Notes: generated by a model from the sequence alone, not told the origin. A DNA stretch of 42,243 nucleotides from Microbacterium paulum (GCF_015707995.1 NZ_JAAGRY010000023.1:1-42243), one strand, 5' to 3'. Shown: positions 34,116-41,461, counted from the first letter of the stretch. Made by a program: numbers and translations.

Positions 34116-35180
34116 TTGCTTACCCACACACCCGCCACTAGCCCGACGCACCCACGCTCCGACAGGCGACATCCAAACGGTGCCAGGGAGATGCCCTCAG
34201 CGGCTCCAACGCCGCAGCCCGATGCCGTCCTGACCCGACGCCAAGCCCGCACCCGATCACAGGCATCCACCGGCACCCCCCCGGCCACCGCACGCCACGC
34301 TGACGCCCATGCGGACCTCCCGCTGGACCCCTTCGATGCCGCGGTACGCCTGTTCTCCTTCGCTCCGACACAGCCTGCCGAACCCAAGCCCGAGCCAAAC
34401 CCCCCAGCTTCCGCGCCGTCGTCCCAGTCCGATGAGCGGCCAGACGTGACCGAGGCGAAAGTCGCCCCGCACGCTCGTACACGGGCGGCGTTCTTCTCCG
34501 CGCACGTATTTGGGCTCGTAGGACTGATGACTATCGGGATGACCGTCGACGCCGAGGCCCTTCCCCACGAGCACGCCGCCGCAACAACAACAACAACACT
34601 GGCCTCTAGTGACGTGCCCGGCGGAGACATTCAGGCCTACGTCACACCCGCCCAGACGCAACCCAGCCTCGTTATCAATCGCGACGGCTATTCAACAGCC
34701 ACCCTCGTGGATCTCGCCGGAACCGCTGGCATCACGAACTACTCCACCGCGGTCTTCACCAACAATCCCGACTGCGCGGTCCAATGGCCGTACGCGGTCG
34801 GCGTTCCGATGACCTACGGGTTCGGCATGCGTGACGGCCGACTGCATGAGGGCACCGACTTCATCCCCGGCGCCGGCGCCCACATCCAAACAATCGCCGA
34901 CGGGGTCGTCAGTGTCGCAACAGACAACGGCGGCGCGTACGGAGTCACAATCGTCATCGACCACGTCGTCGACGGACAACCGGTCTCCAGCCGCTACGCC
35001 CACATGGAATACGACTCCCGACAAGTCGAGGTCGGCGACACAGTCAGCGTCGGCCAATACATCGGCCGCACCGGCGACACCGGCCGCTCGTTCGGCGCCC
35101 ACCTGCACTTCGAAGTGCTCCGCAACGGCACCAGTGCCACCGACCCACTGCCCTGGTTGCAGACCTACGCCGCATGCTGA
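34116..35180 (+). CDS. M23-family metallopeptidase, membrane-anchored
   Basis: About 354 residues. The first 110 are Pro/Ala/Thr-rich and disordered-looking, followed by one hydrophobic segment (SAHVFGLVGLMTIGMTV) and a Thr-rich linker. The C-terminal 130 residues are an M23 (LytM-like) peptidase: HEGTDFIPG supplies zinc His and Asp, and GAHLHFEVL the catalytic/zinc His pair, with the SSRYAHMEYDSRQVEVGD region between. Such enzymes cut peptidoglycan cross-bridges. The start is uncertain: TTG 34116 has GAAAG nine bases upstream, while the in-frame ATG 34191 has its purine run directly adjacent. The link to copper is by position only. Confidence 0.8.
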   Translation: MLTHTPATSPTHPRSDRRHPNGAREMPSAAPTPQPDAVLTRRQARTRSQASTGTPPATARHADAHADLPLDPFDAAVRLFSFAPTQPAEPKPEPNPPASAPSSQSDERPDVTEAKVAPHARTRAAFFSAHVFGLVGLMTIGMTVDAEALPHEHAAATTTTTLASSDVPGGDIQAYVTPAQTQPSLVINRDGYSTATLVDLAGTAGITNYSTAVFTNNPDCAVQWPYAVGVPMTYGFGMRDGRLHEGTDFIPGAGAHIQTIADGVVSVATDNGGAYGVTIVIDHVVDGQPVSSRYAHMEYDSRQVEVGDTVSVGQYIGRTGDTGRSFGAHLHFEVLRNGTSATDPLPWLQTYAAC

Positions 35181-35410
35181 CCGCACGGAAGCCATAGCCC
35201 AACCACCGGCGCTCTTCTAACGCTGGCCTCTCGAGCCGCCGCAGCCGACGTCGATCCACCCCGCGGGAAGCCAGGAGGCGTTCTCCGCATCGGCCTTCCT
35301 CATCTCCGGTCGCAGTCTCCGCGGGGCCTCACGTGACGCCGTAAGTCCTGCCCGGTGGCGAGTCACTATACGGGGCATCGCCTCGCGGCGTTTCATGCCG
35401 TTCGCCGAGC

Positions 35411-35601
35411 AATAAATGTCCATCTGGACATCGCGTGGACAAGTCGTTTGCGAAATGGACACCTCCAAAAAATCCCTACACCTACAACTACTGTAAGTTC
35501 CCGCTCGAGATGGCGGAGGATGCCGGGATTCCACGGCAAATGGCAGTGATCTCGAGTTCGAGGTTCCACGCGAAACGGCAGATTCCTACAGTCCTCGATC
35601 C
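35411..35601 (+). repeat. Palindromic element B with tandem 21-base repeats
   Basis: It shares its opening with elements A and C: TGTCCA at 35417-35422 and TGGACA at 35436-35441 around the same 13-base loop size, then GCGAAATGGACACCTCC. Further on, three imperfect 21-base repeats stand in a row at 35496-35516, 35526-35546 and 35561-35581; on the minus strand they read about CTGCCATTTCGCGTGGAACC. The layout resembles the multiple terminal repeats of IS21-like elements, but no transposase gene is present. It occupies the gene-free 35181-35611, where the first 230 bases show nothing else. Confidence 0.65.
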
Positions 35602-35611
35602 GTGGTGGACA

Positions 35612-36367
35612 TCAATCACCTGTCGAGTCGAGATGGCGGGCGAAGAAGCGCGCGGCATCTTCGCTGGCGAATGAGGGGACGCCGGTGTGTCCGCCCATGT
35701 TGGCGTAGAGGGTCTTCTCGGTCGATGCGAAGGCATCGAAGAGATCGAGCGCCATCTGTCGATCGTTGCCCTCGTCATCCCATTGCAGCAGCCCATGGAG
35801 GGGGATCGTGATCCGTCGCGCTTCGTCCATGGTCGATCGCGGCACGTAGCTTCCGGCGAACAGGCCCGCGGCCGCAATGCGCCGATCGGTCGCGGCCAGG
35901 CGCACGGCGACCGCGATGACCCCGCCGGAGATGGCGACCCGATCCCCGATCTCCGGAAGCCCAAGCACTGCGTCGAGTGCGGCCTGCCACTCCGGCACTG
36001 CCCGCTCCACGATGGGAAGGATGAGCCGGTCGATGATGTCGTCATCGGGACGCTCGCCCACCGAGATCGCGCGCACGAGGTCGGCACGGGCTTGTTCCGC
36101 GCACGGCAGCGGGTGCCGGTCTCCGGCACCTGGCAGTTCGAGAGCAACCGAGGCGAAACCCTGTGCGGCGGCGCTGCGTGCTCGGACCTCCAGACGGGGG
36201 TGCATGCGCCGTAGCCCGAGCCCGCCGGGCTGACCCAACAGGATGAGCGGAACGGGGCCGGCCGTCGACGCGGTGGGTGGTGTCCAGAGGATGCCGGGAA
36301 TGTCGCCGAGGGTGAACTCGCGTTCGATGGGTCCCTGGTCAAGGCGGGTTTCGGAGGTGAAGTGCAT
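35612..36367 (-). CDS. Alpha/beta hydrolase
   Basis: A 251-residue alpha/beta-hydrolase. The nucleophile elbow reads AISGG (Ser about residue 147), a variant of GxSxG; the acid is probably an Asp of GLLQWDDEGND and the histidine that of NMGGHTGVPS. LLGQPGGLGLRRMHPRL near 43-60 lies where the oxyanion loop occurs. These are cytosolic esterase- or dienelactone-hydrolase-like enzymes; the substrate is unknown. GGAAGG lies seven bases before the ATG at 36367. Element B lies directly downstream. Confidence 0.83.
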   Translation of the reverse strand: MHFTSETRLDQGPIEREFTLGDIPGILWTPPTASTAGPVPLILLGQPGGLGLRRMHPRLEVRARSAAAQGFASVALELPGAGDRHPLPCAEQARADLVRAISVGERPDDDIIDRLILPIVERAVPEWQAALDAVLGLPEIGDRVAISGGVIAVAVRLAATDRRIAAAGLFAGSYVPRSTMDEARRITIPLHGLLQWDDEGNDRQMALDLFDAFASTEKTLYANMGGHTGVPSFASEDAARFFARHLDSTGD

Positions 36368-36415
36368 GGTCGTGCCTTCCGGGAGTGCTGCAAGGATGCG
36401 GCGCTCCCGGGCGAC

Positions 36416-36466
36416 CTATCGCCCGACCGTGACTCCCGTGGGGAGCACCCACGTCGATTCGTTCAC
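36416..36466 (-). CDS. Possible 16-residue upstream reading frame
   Basis: GTG at 36466 follows the strong ribosome binding site GAGGAGGTGG and opens a frame of 16 codons (NESTWVLPTGVTVGR) ending in TAG, 48 bases before the hydrolase start. It may be a leader peptide or the stump of a lost gene; nothing else is seen in 36368-36574. Confidence 0.3.
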   Translation of the reverse strand: MNESTWVLPTGVTVGR

Positions 36467-36574
36467 GGGTACCACCTCCTCGAAACTCCTGCACGGACCC
36501 CTGAAAGCTACCAGCATCCGCGACACCATCGAAATAAATGTGTCGCCGACGCGATCGCTCAGATGCTCGCCATG

Positions 36575-37741
36575 TCACTGCTCCGCAGTCTCGGCCAGTG
36601 GGCGATCCCGACCTATGCGATCGATGGCCCAGGGGCCGAGGACCGTACCGCTCGCGATGACAGCGGAGAACACGAGGTACGCCGGAGCCCACCAGCCACC
36701 GGCGATCAACGCGCCTGCAGCGACCACCCCGATCGCGGCGCCGATCGTGTCGGCGTTCGCCTGCAGACTCATCCCGCGGGCGACGCGGTCGCCGCTCGCC
36801 TCCGAGACGAGGGTCTTCTGCAGAGGGTAGAGGAGGCCCAACGCGGCACACACGAAGACCCACAGCGCGGCTATGACGATCACTGGAGGGGAGACCGCCA
36901 GCGCAGCTGCGCTCCCCGCAGACGCGATGGACGCGGCGGCGTAGCCGGGTTTGCGACCCCATCGCTCGACGAGACCGTGCAGGAGGCGCGGGAGAATCGT
37001 GAGCGCGATACCGCCCGGCAGGTAAACGAGCGCGATCTGCCAGACCTGAAGGTTCAGGGCTTGCAGCTGCAGGAGCAGCGCCAGACCCACGCCCGCCTCG
37101 GCGGCGGTGACGAAGACGCCGAGCGCCAAGAGCGGTGCGAGTCGACGGACATGTCCGCGTGTTCCGCCCGCGAACTCTTCCCGCACGACGAGCGGTTCCT
37201 TCGGCACGAACAGAAGGCGCACCGCGGCGGCGATCGCCGCGGCGGCGAGTCCGATGAAGACGGCCGAGTATCCGTAGGATGCAAGGAGAAACATCGCGGG
37301 CGCCCAGAAGATCCAGGATCCGAGGGCCTCGGAGGACATCAGCCCTGCAAACGTCCCCGAGTCGTCCGACAGGTATTCGGCGGCGATGGCGCGCAGCGAG
37401 ATCCAGAACAGGGGGCCGGCGACGCCGCCGACGGCAGCCGCGACGAACGCCATCCCGGGCGTATCCGCGAACGCGTAGAGCACGCAGCTGGCGCTGTAGA
37501 GGAACGCTCCGACCGCTGCGACTCGGGTGCGCGGTCGCGAATCGGCGAGATACCCGGCAACCGGTCGCATGAGCACCGATACCACCAGCTCCGCGGCCAC
37601 CAGCCATCCGACCACAGACGTACTGAGCCCGAGCACCGCGCCCCCCCAGAGCGGAATAAGGAAGTCGAGCAGATCGACGGGGCCACTCAAGAGGGTCGCG
37701 GACGCCCCGATCGCGCGGCGGCGTGCGGAGGTCGTCGACAT
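36575..37741 (-). CDS. MFS transporter, possibly under CsoR control
   Basis: A 388-residue major facilitator with twelve predicted helices. The loop after helix 2 reads RPVAGYLADSRPRTR, a form of the family motif GxxxDRxGRR. The second half has PRLLHGLVERWGRKPG at the matching loop. The substrate cannot be named. The ATG at 37741 lies six bases after a TAGGGT -10 box that is embedded in an ACCCTAGGGGG sequence identical to the centre of the csoR operator. This ties the transporter to the copper response, although about eight kilobases separate the genes. Confidence 0.88.
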   Translation of the reverse strand: MSTTSARRRAIGASATLLSGPVDLLDFLIPLWGGAVLGLSTSVVGWLVAAELVVSVLMRPVAGYLADSRPRTRVAAVGAFLYSASCVLYAFADTPGMAFVAAAVGGVAGPLFWISLRAIAAEYLSDDSGTFAGLMSSEALGSWIFWAPAMFLLASYGYSAVFIGLAAAAIAAAVRLLFVPKEPLVVREEFAGGTRGHVRRLAPLLALGVFVTAAEAGVGLALLLQLQALNLQVWQIALVYLPGGIALTILPRLLHGLVERWGRKPGYAAASIASAGSAAALAVSPPVIVIAALWVFVCAALGLLYPLQKTLVSEASGDRVARGMSLQANADTIGAAIGVVAAGALIAGGWWAPAYLVFSAVIASGTVLGPWAIDRIGRDRPLAETAEQ

Positions 37742-37758
37742 TTGACCACCCTAGGGGG
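37739..37758 (-). promoter_or_regulatory. CsoR-box-like sequence over the MFS gene -10 box
   Basis: ACCCTAGGGGG at 37748-37758 is shared base for base with the csoR operator at 29151-29161. On the minus strand TAGGGT (37753-37748) is the -10 hexamer, six bases before the ATG at 37741. The outer palindrome arms of the csoR site (CAT...ATG) are not conserved here. Confidence 0.55.
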
Positions 37759-37982
37759 ATTCTGCGCTGGTACCCCCGTCGCAGCCGGCCCATTCGCAAC
37801 TCGATCGATGCTCCGTGCCTCCGAGCCGCGTCGACCTGGGTAGCGCTCGACGCGCACACCGCCTTGAGGTCTCGCAACCAGCCGATGTGGATACCGCGCG
37901 GCTGCCGGCCCCTCCGACCACAGCACATAGACGCCTGCAAGCGGATCGTCTATCGGACAAGCGTAGGGACGAAGGTTGCTGC

Positions 37983-38105
37983 TTACGCTGGCGTCTCGAA
38001 GATGATCTCTCGGCCGTCTTCCTCACCCCACTGCTCGCCGTTCTCGACAGACCCGTATCCGTCATCTACCGACTCGCTCACCCCCACATCGTCCCAGAGC
38101 GTCAC
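37983..38105 (-). CDS. Small acidic open frame of 40 residues (gene remnant or small protein)
   Basis: On the minus strand a GTG at 38105 opens 40 codons that read like genuine protein (TLWDDVGVSESVDDGYGSVE, then GEEDGREIIFETPA) and end in TAA. It is very acidic. It has no ribosome binding site and the codon before it is a stop, so it is probably the tail of a gene cut by element C rather than a true small gene. The rest of 37759-37982 shows nothing I can support. Confidence 0.4.
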   Translation of the reverse strand: MTLWDDVGVSESVDDGYGSVENGEQWGEEDGREIIFETPA

Positions 38106-38112
38106 TCAGGAG

Positions 38113-38240
38113 TTGAAATGTCCAGATGGACACACCGTGGACATTTCATCTGCGAAATGGACAACTTCAACCGGAACCTACAGATGCCAAGTGCCTGCCA
38201 ACTACCCGTGGAATATGTCATTTCGGCGTGGAACCTACAA
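38113..38240 (+). repeat. Palindromic element C, directly after dnaB
   Basis: An 11-base inverted repeat, TGAAATGTCCA at 38114-38124 and TGGACATTTCA at 38138-38148, surrounds the same 13-base loop as in element A. GCGAAATGGACA follows, then units of about 21 bases ending in GTGGAA: CTGCCAACTACCCGTGGAATA at 38195-38215 (21 bases given in two halves by the family) and the next at 38216-38236 ending GGCGTGGAACCT. The element runs up to the dnaB stop codon at 38241, so it marks the right edge of the variable region. Confidence 0.65.
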
Positions 38241-39620
38241 TTACCCGAAGTCCCCCGGCGCCATGTCGGTGAAGCGCGAGAAGTGGCCCTGGAAGGCGAC
38301 GGTCACGGTGTCGGTCGGGCCGTTGCGGTGCTTGGCGACGATCAGGTCGGCCTCGCCGGCACGGGGACTGTCCTTCTCGTAGGCGGCCTCGCGGTGCAGC
38401 AGGATCACCATGTCGGCATCCTGCTCGATCGAGCCCGACTCACGCAGATCGCTGATCGCGGGCTTCTTGTCGGCGCGCTGCTCGGGACCACGGTTCAGCT
38501 GCGACAGCGCAATGACCGGAACCTGCAGCTCTTTCGCGAGCAGCTTGAGCGCGCGCGAGAACTCCGAGACCTCCTGCTGGCGGCTCTCGACGCGCTTGCC
38601 CGACGTCATCAGCTGCAGGTAGTCGATCACGACCATCTGGAGACCCACCCGCTGCTTGAGCTTGCGGCACTTCGCGCGGATCTCGACGAGCGTCATGTTC
38701 GGCGAATCGTCGATGTACAGCGGAGCGTCGTTGATGCGCCCCCGCGTCGAGGCGATGGTCGTCCAGTCGCGCGAGTCGAGCGACCCCTTCCGCATCGACT
38801 GCAGCGGCACGGCGCCCTCGGCGCTCATGAGGCGCATCGCGATCTCGCTGCGCCCCATCTCGAGCGAGAAGAAGATCGTCGGACGGTTGTGCTTGATCGC
38901 CGCGGCCCGGGCGAAGTCGAGCGCGAGCGTCGACTTGCCCATGGCCGGTCGGGCGGCGACGACGATCATCTGGCCGGGGTGCAGGCCGTTGGTCAGCTGG
39001 TCGAGGCCGGCGAAGCCGGTGGGGATGCCGGTCATCTGACCGTCACGCCCGCGGGCTGCCTCGATCTCTTCGATGGCCGCACCGACGGCCACCTCGAGGG
39101 CGACGTAGTCTTCAGCCTGCTCGGCGCCGGTCACCGAGTAGATCTCGGCCTGGGCGTTGTTGACGAGGTCGAGCGCCTCGCCCTGGCCGTTGTAGCCCAT
39201 CTGCACGATGCGGGTGCCGGCCTCGACGAGTCGACGCAGCAGCGCCCGTTCGCGCACGATCGACGCGTAGTACGACGAGTTCGCCGCTGTCGGCACGATC
39301 GAGGTCAGCGAGTGCAGGTAGTCGGCGCCGCCGGCGCGCATCAGGTCGCCGGTCTTGATGAGCTCGTCGGTGACCGCCACGACGTCGGTCGGCTCGCCGT
39401 GCGAGTAGAGGCTCAGGATCGCTTCGAAGATCAGCTCGTGCTTGGGCACGTAGAAGTCGGTGCCGCGGATCGACTCGACGACGTCGGCGACTGCGTCGGC
39501 CGACAGCAGCATGCCGCCGAGCGTCGACTGCTCGGCGAGCAGATCATGCGGCGGCGTGCGCTCGTTGCTGCGCTCGCGAGGGCCGCCGAGACGCTCCTCC
39601 GGAATGTCAGCGATCGACAT
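38241..39620 (-). CDS. dnaB: Replicative DNA helicase DnaB
   Basis: A 459-residue hexameric helicase that unwinds the replication fork. The N-terminal helical domain (residues about 20-120, PPHDLLAEQSTLGGMLL) binds primase and loader. The RecA-like ATPase domain has Walker A ARPAMGKST with GKS at 228-230, Walker B VVIDYLQLM, and the DLRESGSIEQDADMVILLHR stretch with the arginine finger region. There is no intein. ATG at 39620 follows AAAGGG by seven bases; upstream codons in frame are not conserved. It lies in the usual position after rplI. Confidence 0.97.
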   Translation of the reverse strand: MSIADIPEERLGGPRERSNERTPPHDLLAEQSTLGGMLLSADAVADVVESIRGTDFYVPKHELIFEAILSLYSHGEPTDVVAVTDELIKTGDLMRAGGADYLHSLTSIVPTAANSSYYASIVRERALLRRLVEAGTRIVQMGYNGQGEALDLVNNAQAEIYSVTGAEQAEDYVALEVAVGAAIEEIEAARGRDGQMTGIPTGFAGLDQLTNGLHPGQMIVVAARPAMGKSTLALDFARAAAIKHNRPTIFFSLEMGRSEIAMRLMSAEGAVPLQSMRKGSLDSRDWTTIASTRGRINDAPLYIDDSPNMTLVEIRAKCRKLKQRVGLQMVVIDYLQLMTSGKRVESRQQEVSEFSRALKLLAKELQVPVIALSQLNRGPEQRADKKPAISDLRESGSIEQDADMVILLHREAAYEKDSPRAGEADLIVAKHRNGPTDTVTVAFQGHFSRFTDMAPGDFG

Positions 39621-39636
39621 GCGGCGCCCTTTCTTC

Positions 39637-39657
39637 ACGTATCCCCACGTATCCCCC
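39637..39657. repeat. Tandem 10-base repeat in the dnaB leader
   Basis: CACGTATCCC occurs twice in a row just upstream of the dnaB ribosome binding site (GGGATACGTG on the dnaB strand). It could be a regulatory site; nothing further can be said. Confidence 0.4.
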
Positions 39658-39718
39658 TGCCCCGCTCGCCGGGCCACAGGCCACGCTAGGGAGGGGGTCC
39701 GACAGTCGCAAACCCGCC

Positions 39719-39860
39719 TGTGGATAACTGTGTGGAGAATCTGCGTGAAACGCCGAGACGCATGTGGACAGTGGCTGTGGAAAACGCCCGGGATACGGAT
39801 GCAGAGCGACTTTTATTTACCAGCTGACCTGGTGAAACCTCACTCACACCCTGTGGACTC
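39719..39860. promoter_or_regulatory. Cluster of DnaA-box-like sites upstream of dnaB
   Basis: An exact DnaA box TGTGGATAA (TTATCCACA on the other strand) is at 39719-39727. Related nonamers with one to three changes follow in the same orientation: TGTGGAGAA at 39731, TGTGGACAG at 39763, TGTGGAAAA at 39776 and TGTGGACTC at 39852. The AT-rich GACTTTTATTTACC (39810-39823) lies among them. The region 39660-39970 has no gene. DnaA control of dnaB, or a DnaA-titrating site, are the options. Confidence 0.6.
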
Positions 39861-39970
39861 GCAATGTGCTTGAAGTGTGGGTTGAAGGTTGTGCGTACGC
39901 GGGGCGACTGGGGACAACCCTGCGGAAAACCACCCGGCCAGACGGCGAGTTTGTCAATACCCTGTGAGCG

Positions 39971-40583
39971 TTAATTCTCGCCGGGGGGTGCCGCCGAGGC
40001 ATCCGGTGCGCCACCCCCGGTCCGCACGATGCCGCGCGCCGTCGAGACCGGTGCTGCCGCCGTCGGCGCGGGCAGCAGCGAGGCCGTCCTGCGCGGTGCG
40101 CACGACGCGATACTTGGCCCCCGTGGCATCCACGATCATCGGCGCGAGCGCGTCGTAGGGGCCGTGCCGAGCGCCGCCGTCATATAGAGCGAAGCGCCGA
40201 GCGCGAAGACGCAGATGCCCATGACGAACAGGAATCATCTTCAGGACCGGGGCAGGCTCATCCGGCACGAGCGGCGTGATCACACCCGCGAAGAACTGGA
40301 TCGCGTAGCCGGTGAACGCCATGTTCGCGACACTGCCGACGCCGATGCACTTGCGACCCCAGATGAGCATGGGGATGAACAGCACGAGGTTGCTGAGCAG
40401 CTGGTAGCTGCCGAGGTCCCACCCGAGCAGGGTGCTGATGCCGATATTGGCGGCCGTGTACGGGTCGACGCCGACGTCGATCGCCTTCAGCAGGCCGCTG
40501 CCGAGCCCGATCACGAGCACGCCGACCACGACCCACACGCAGCGTGCGACGAACTCTCCCGGCGCCGATCCCTGCTCGGCCAT
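39971..40583 (-). pseudogene. YczE/YitT-like membrane protein, decayed
   Basis: From ATG 40583 the first part reads as an intact YczE-type membrane protein: VARCVWVVVGVLVIGLGSGL, KAIDVGVDPYTAANIG and NLVLFIPMLIWGRK. At about 40230 one extra base (ATGATTCCTG for ATGATCCTG) breaks the frame; the sense continues as LFVMGICVFALGASLYMTAA in another frame, then shifts back near 40170 at PYDALAPMIVDATGAKYRVV. After RTAQD the expected last helices are missing, and the end is an Ala/Pro-rich tail. Two opposite indels and a lost C-terminus make this a pseudogene. Confidence 0.8.
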
Positions 40584-40658
40584 GCGCGCGCTCCTCACGG
40601 TCGTCCTGGGGGAAGTATGGCCGCAACGCCGCCGCATCCGCGAGAGCAGGGCAGGAAC

Positions 40659-40709
40659 GACGGATGCCGCGCCCCGCACCCCGTGAGGGGGCGGGTCGCG
40701 GCATCCGTC
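40659..40709 (-). terminator. Strong hairpin after rplI
   Basis: GACGGATGCCGCG at 40659-40671 and CGCGGCATCCGTC at 40697-40709 are a perfect 13-base pair, with an inner CCCGC/GCGGG stem adding length. It begins 10 bases after the rplI stop and has no T-run. It probably ends the ribosomal operon. Confidence 0.75.
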
Positions 40710-40718
40710 GTGCGCGAA

Positions 40719-41171
40719 TTACTTCGCGGCGACCACCTGCAGGGTGATCACGGCGGTGAGGTCGTCACGCAGGCGAACGGTCGCCTCGTGCTCGCCCACG
40801 GCCTTGATCGGCGAGGTGATGTGGATCTTGCGCTTGTCGAGGTCGCCGAGGCCGGCAGCCTTGACCGCGTCGGCCACGTCGGCGGTCTTCACCGAACCGA
40901 ACAGACGGCCTTCCTTGCCGGCCTTGACGGGCAGCTTGACGGTGTTCGACTCGAGGGCGTCCTTGAGCGCGACGGCCTCTTCGTGGTCGTGGATCGCGCG
41001 CGACTCGCGGGCGGCGCGGATCGACGCCACCTGCTTCTCGCCACCGCGGCTCCACGCCACGGCGAAGCCCTGGGGGATGAGGTAGTTACGGGCGTACCCG
41101 TTCTTGACCTCGATGACGTCGCCGGCGCTTCCGAGCCCGGCAACCTCGTTCGTGAGAATCAGCTTTGCCAT
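40719..41171 (-). CDS. rplI: 50S ribosomal protein L9
   Basis: A 150-residue L9. The N-terminal domain has the family signature [21 protein letters not shown] (residues about 17-37, quoted in parts by databases), followed by the long connecting helix ending [12 protein letters not shown] and the C-terminal domain with [14 protein letters not shown]. It binds 23S rRNA near the L1 stalk. AAGGAG lies 7-8 bases before the ATG. It is the last gene of the rpsF-ssb-rpsR-rplI operon. Confidence 0.98.
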   Translation of the reverse strand: MAKLILTNEVAGLGSAGDVIEVKNGYARNYLIPQGFAVAWSRGGEKQVASIRAARESRAIHDHEEAVALKDALESNTVKLPVKAGKEGRLFGSVKTADVADAVKAAGLGDLDKRKIHITSPIKAVGEHEATVRLRDDLTAVITLQVVAAK

Positions 41172-41183
41172 GATGGGTGCTCC

Positions 41184-41438
41184 TTAGCGGCCAGCGCCGG
41201 CGTAAGGCAGGAGCGCCATTTCGCGCGCGTTCTTGATCGCCTTGGCGATCAGACGCTGCTCCTGCACCGACACACCGGTGATACGACGGGCGCGGATCTT
41301 GCCGCGCTCCGAGATGAACTTGCGAAGCGTCGCGACGTCTTTGTAGTCGATGACGCCGACGCGGATCGCCTTCGCGGGAGCGGCGTTCTTCGCGCCCTTC
41401 CGCGGCTTGCGGCGATCGCCGGTAGCCTTTCCAGCCAT
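41184..41438 (-). CDS. rpsR: 30S ribosomal protein S18
   Basis: An 84-residue S18, the normal length, with [19 protein letters not shown] and [20 protein letters not shown] as family hallmarks and a basic N-terminus. No cysteines are present, so it is a C-minus, zinc-independent type. It partners S6 in the platform of the small subunit. It precedes rplI by 12 bases. Confidence 0.98.
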   Translation of the reverse strand: MAGKATGDRRKPRKGAKNAAPAKAIRVGVIDYKDVATLRKFISERGKIRARRITGVSVQEQRLIAKAIKNAREMALLPYAGAGR

Positions 41439-41461
41439 TGTTTTTCCTTACGAGTGTGAGT

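Noticed and set aside
27804..38240. Elements A-C as a CRISPR array
   Set aside because: Only three copies, kilobases apart, with no regular spacers and no cas genes.
39621..39970. Chromosomal origin of replication at the DnaA-box cluster
   Set aside because: No dnaA, dnaN or gidB/parAB genes are near, and only one box is exact; a secondary DnaA-binding region is the safer reading.
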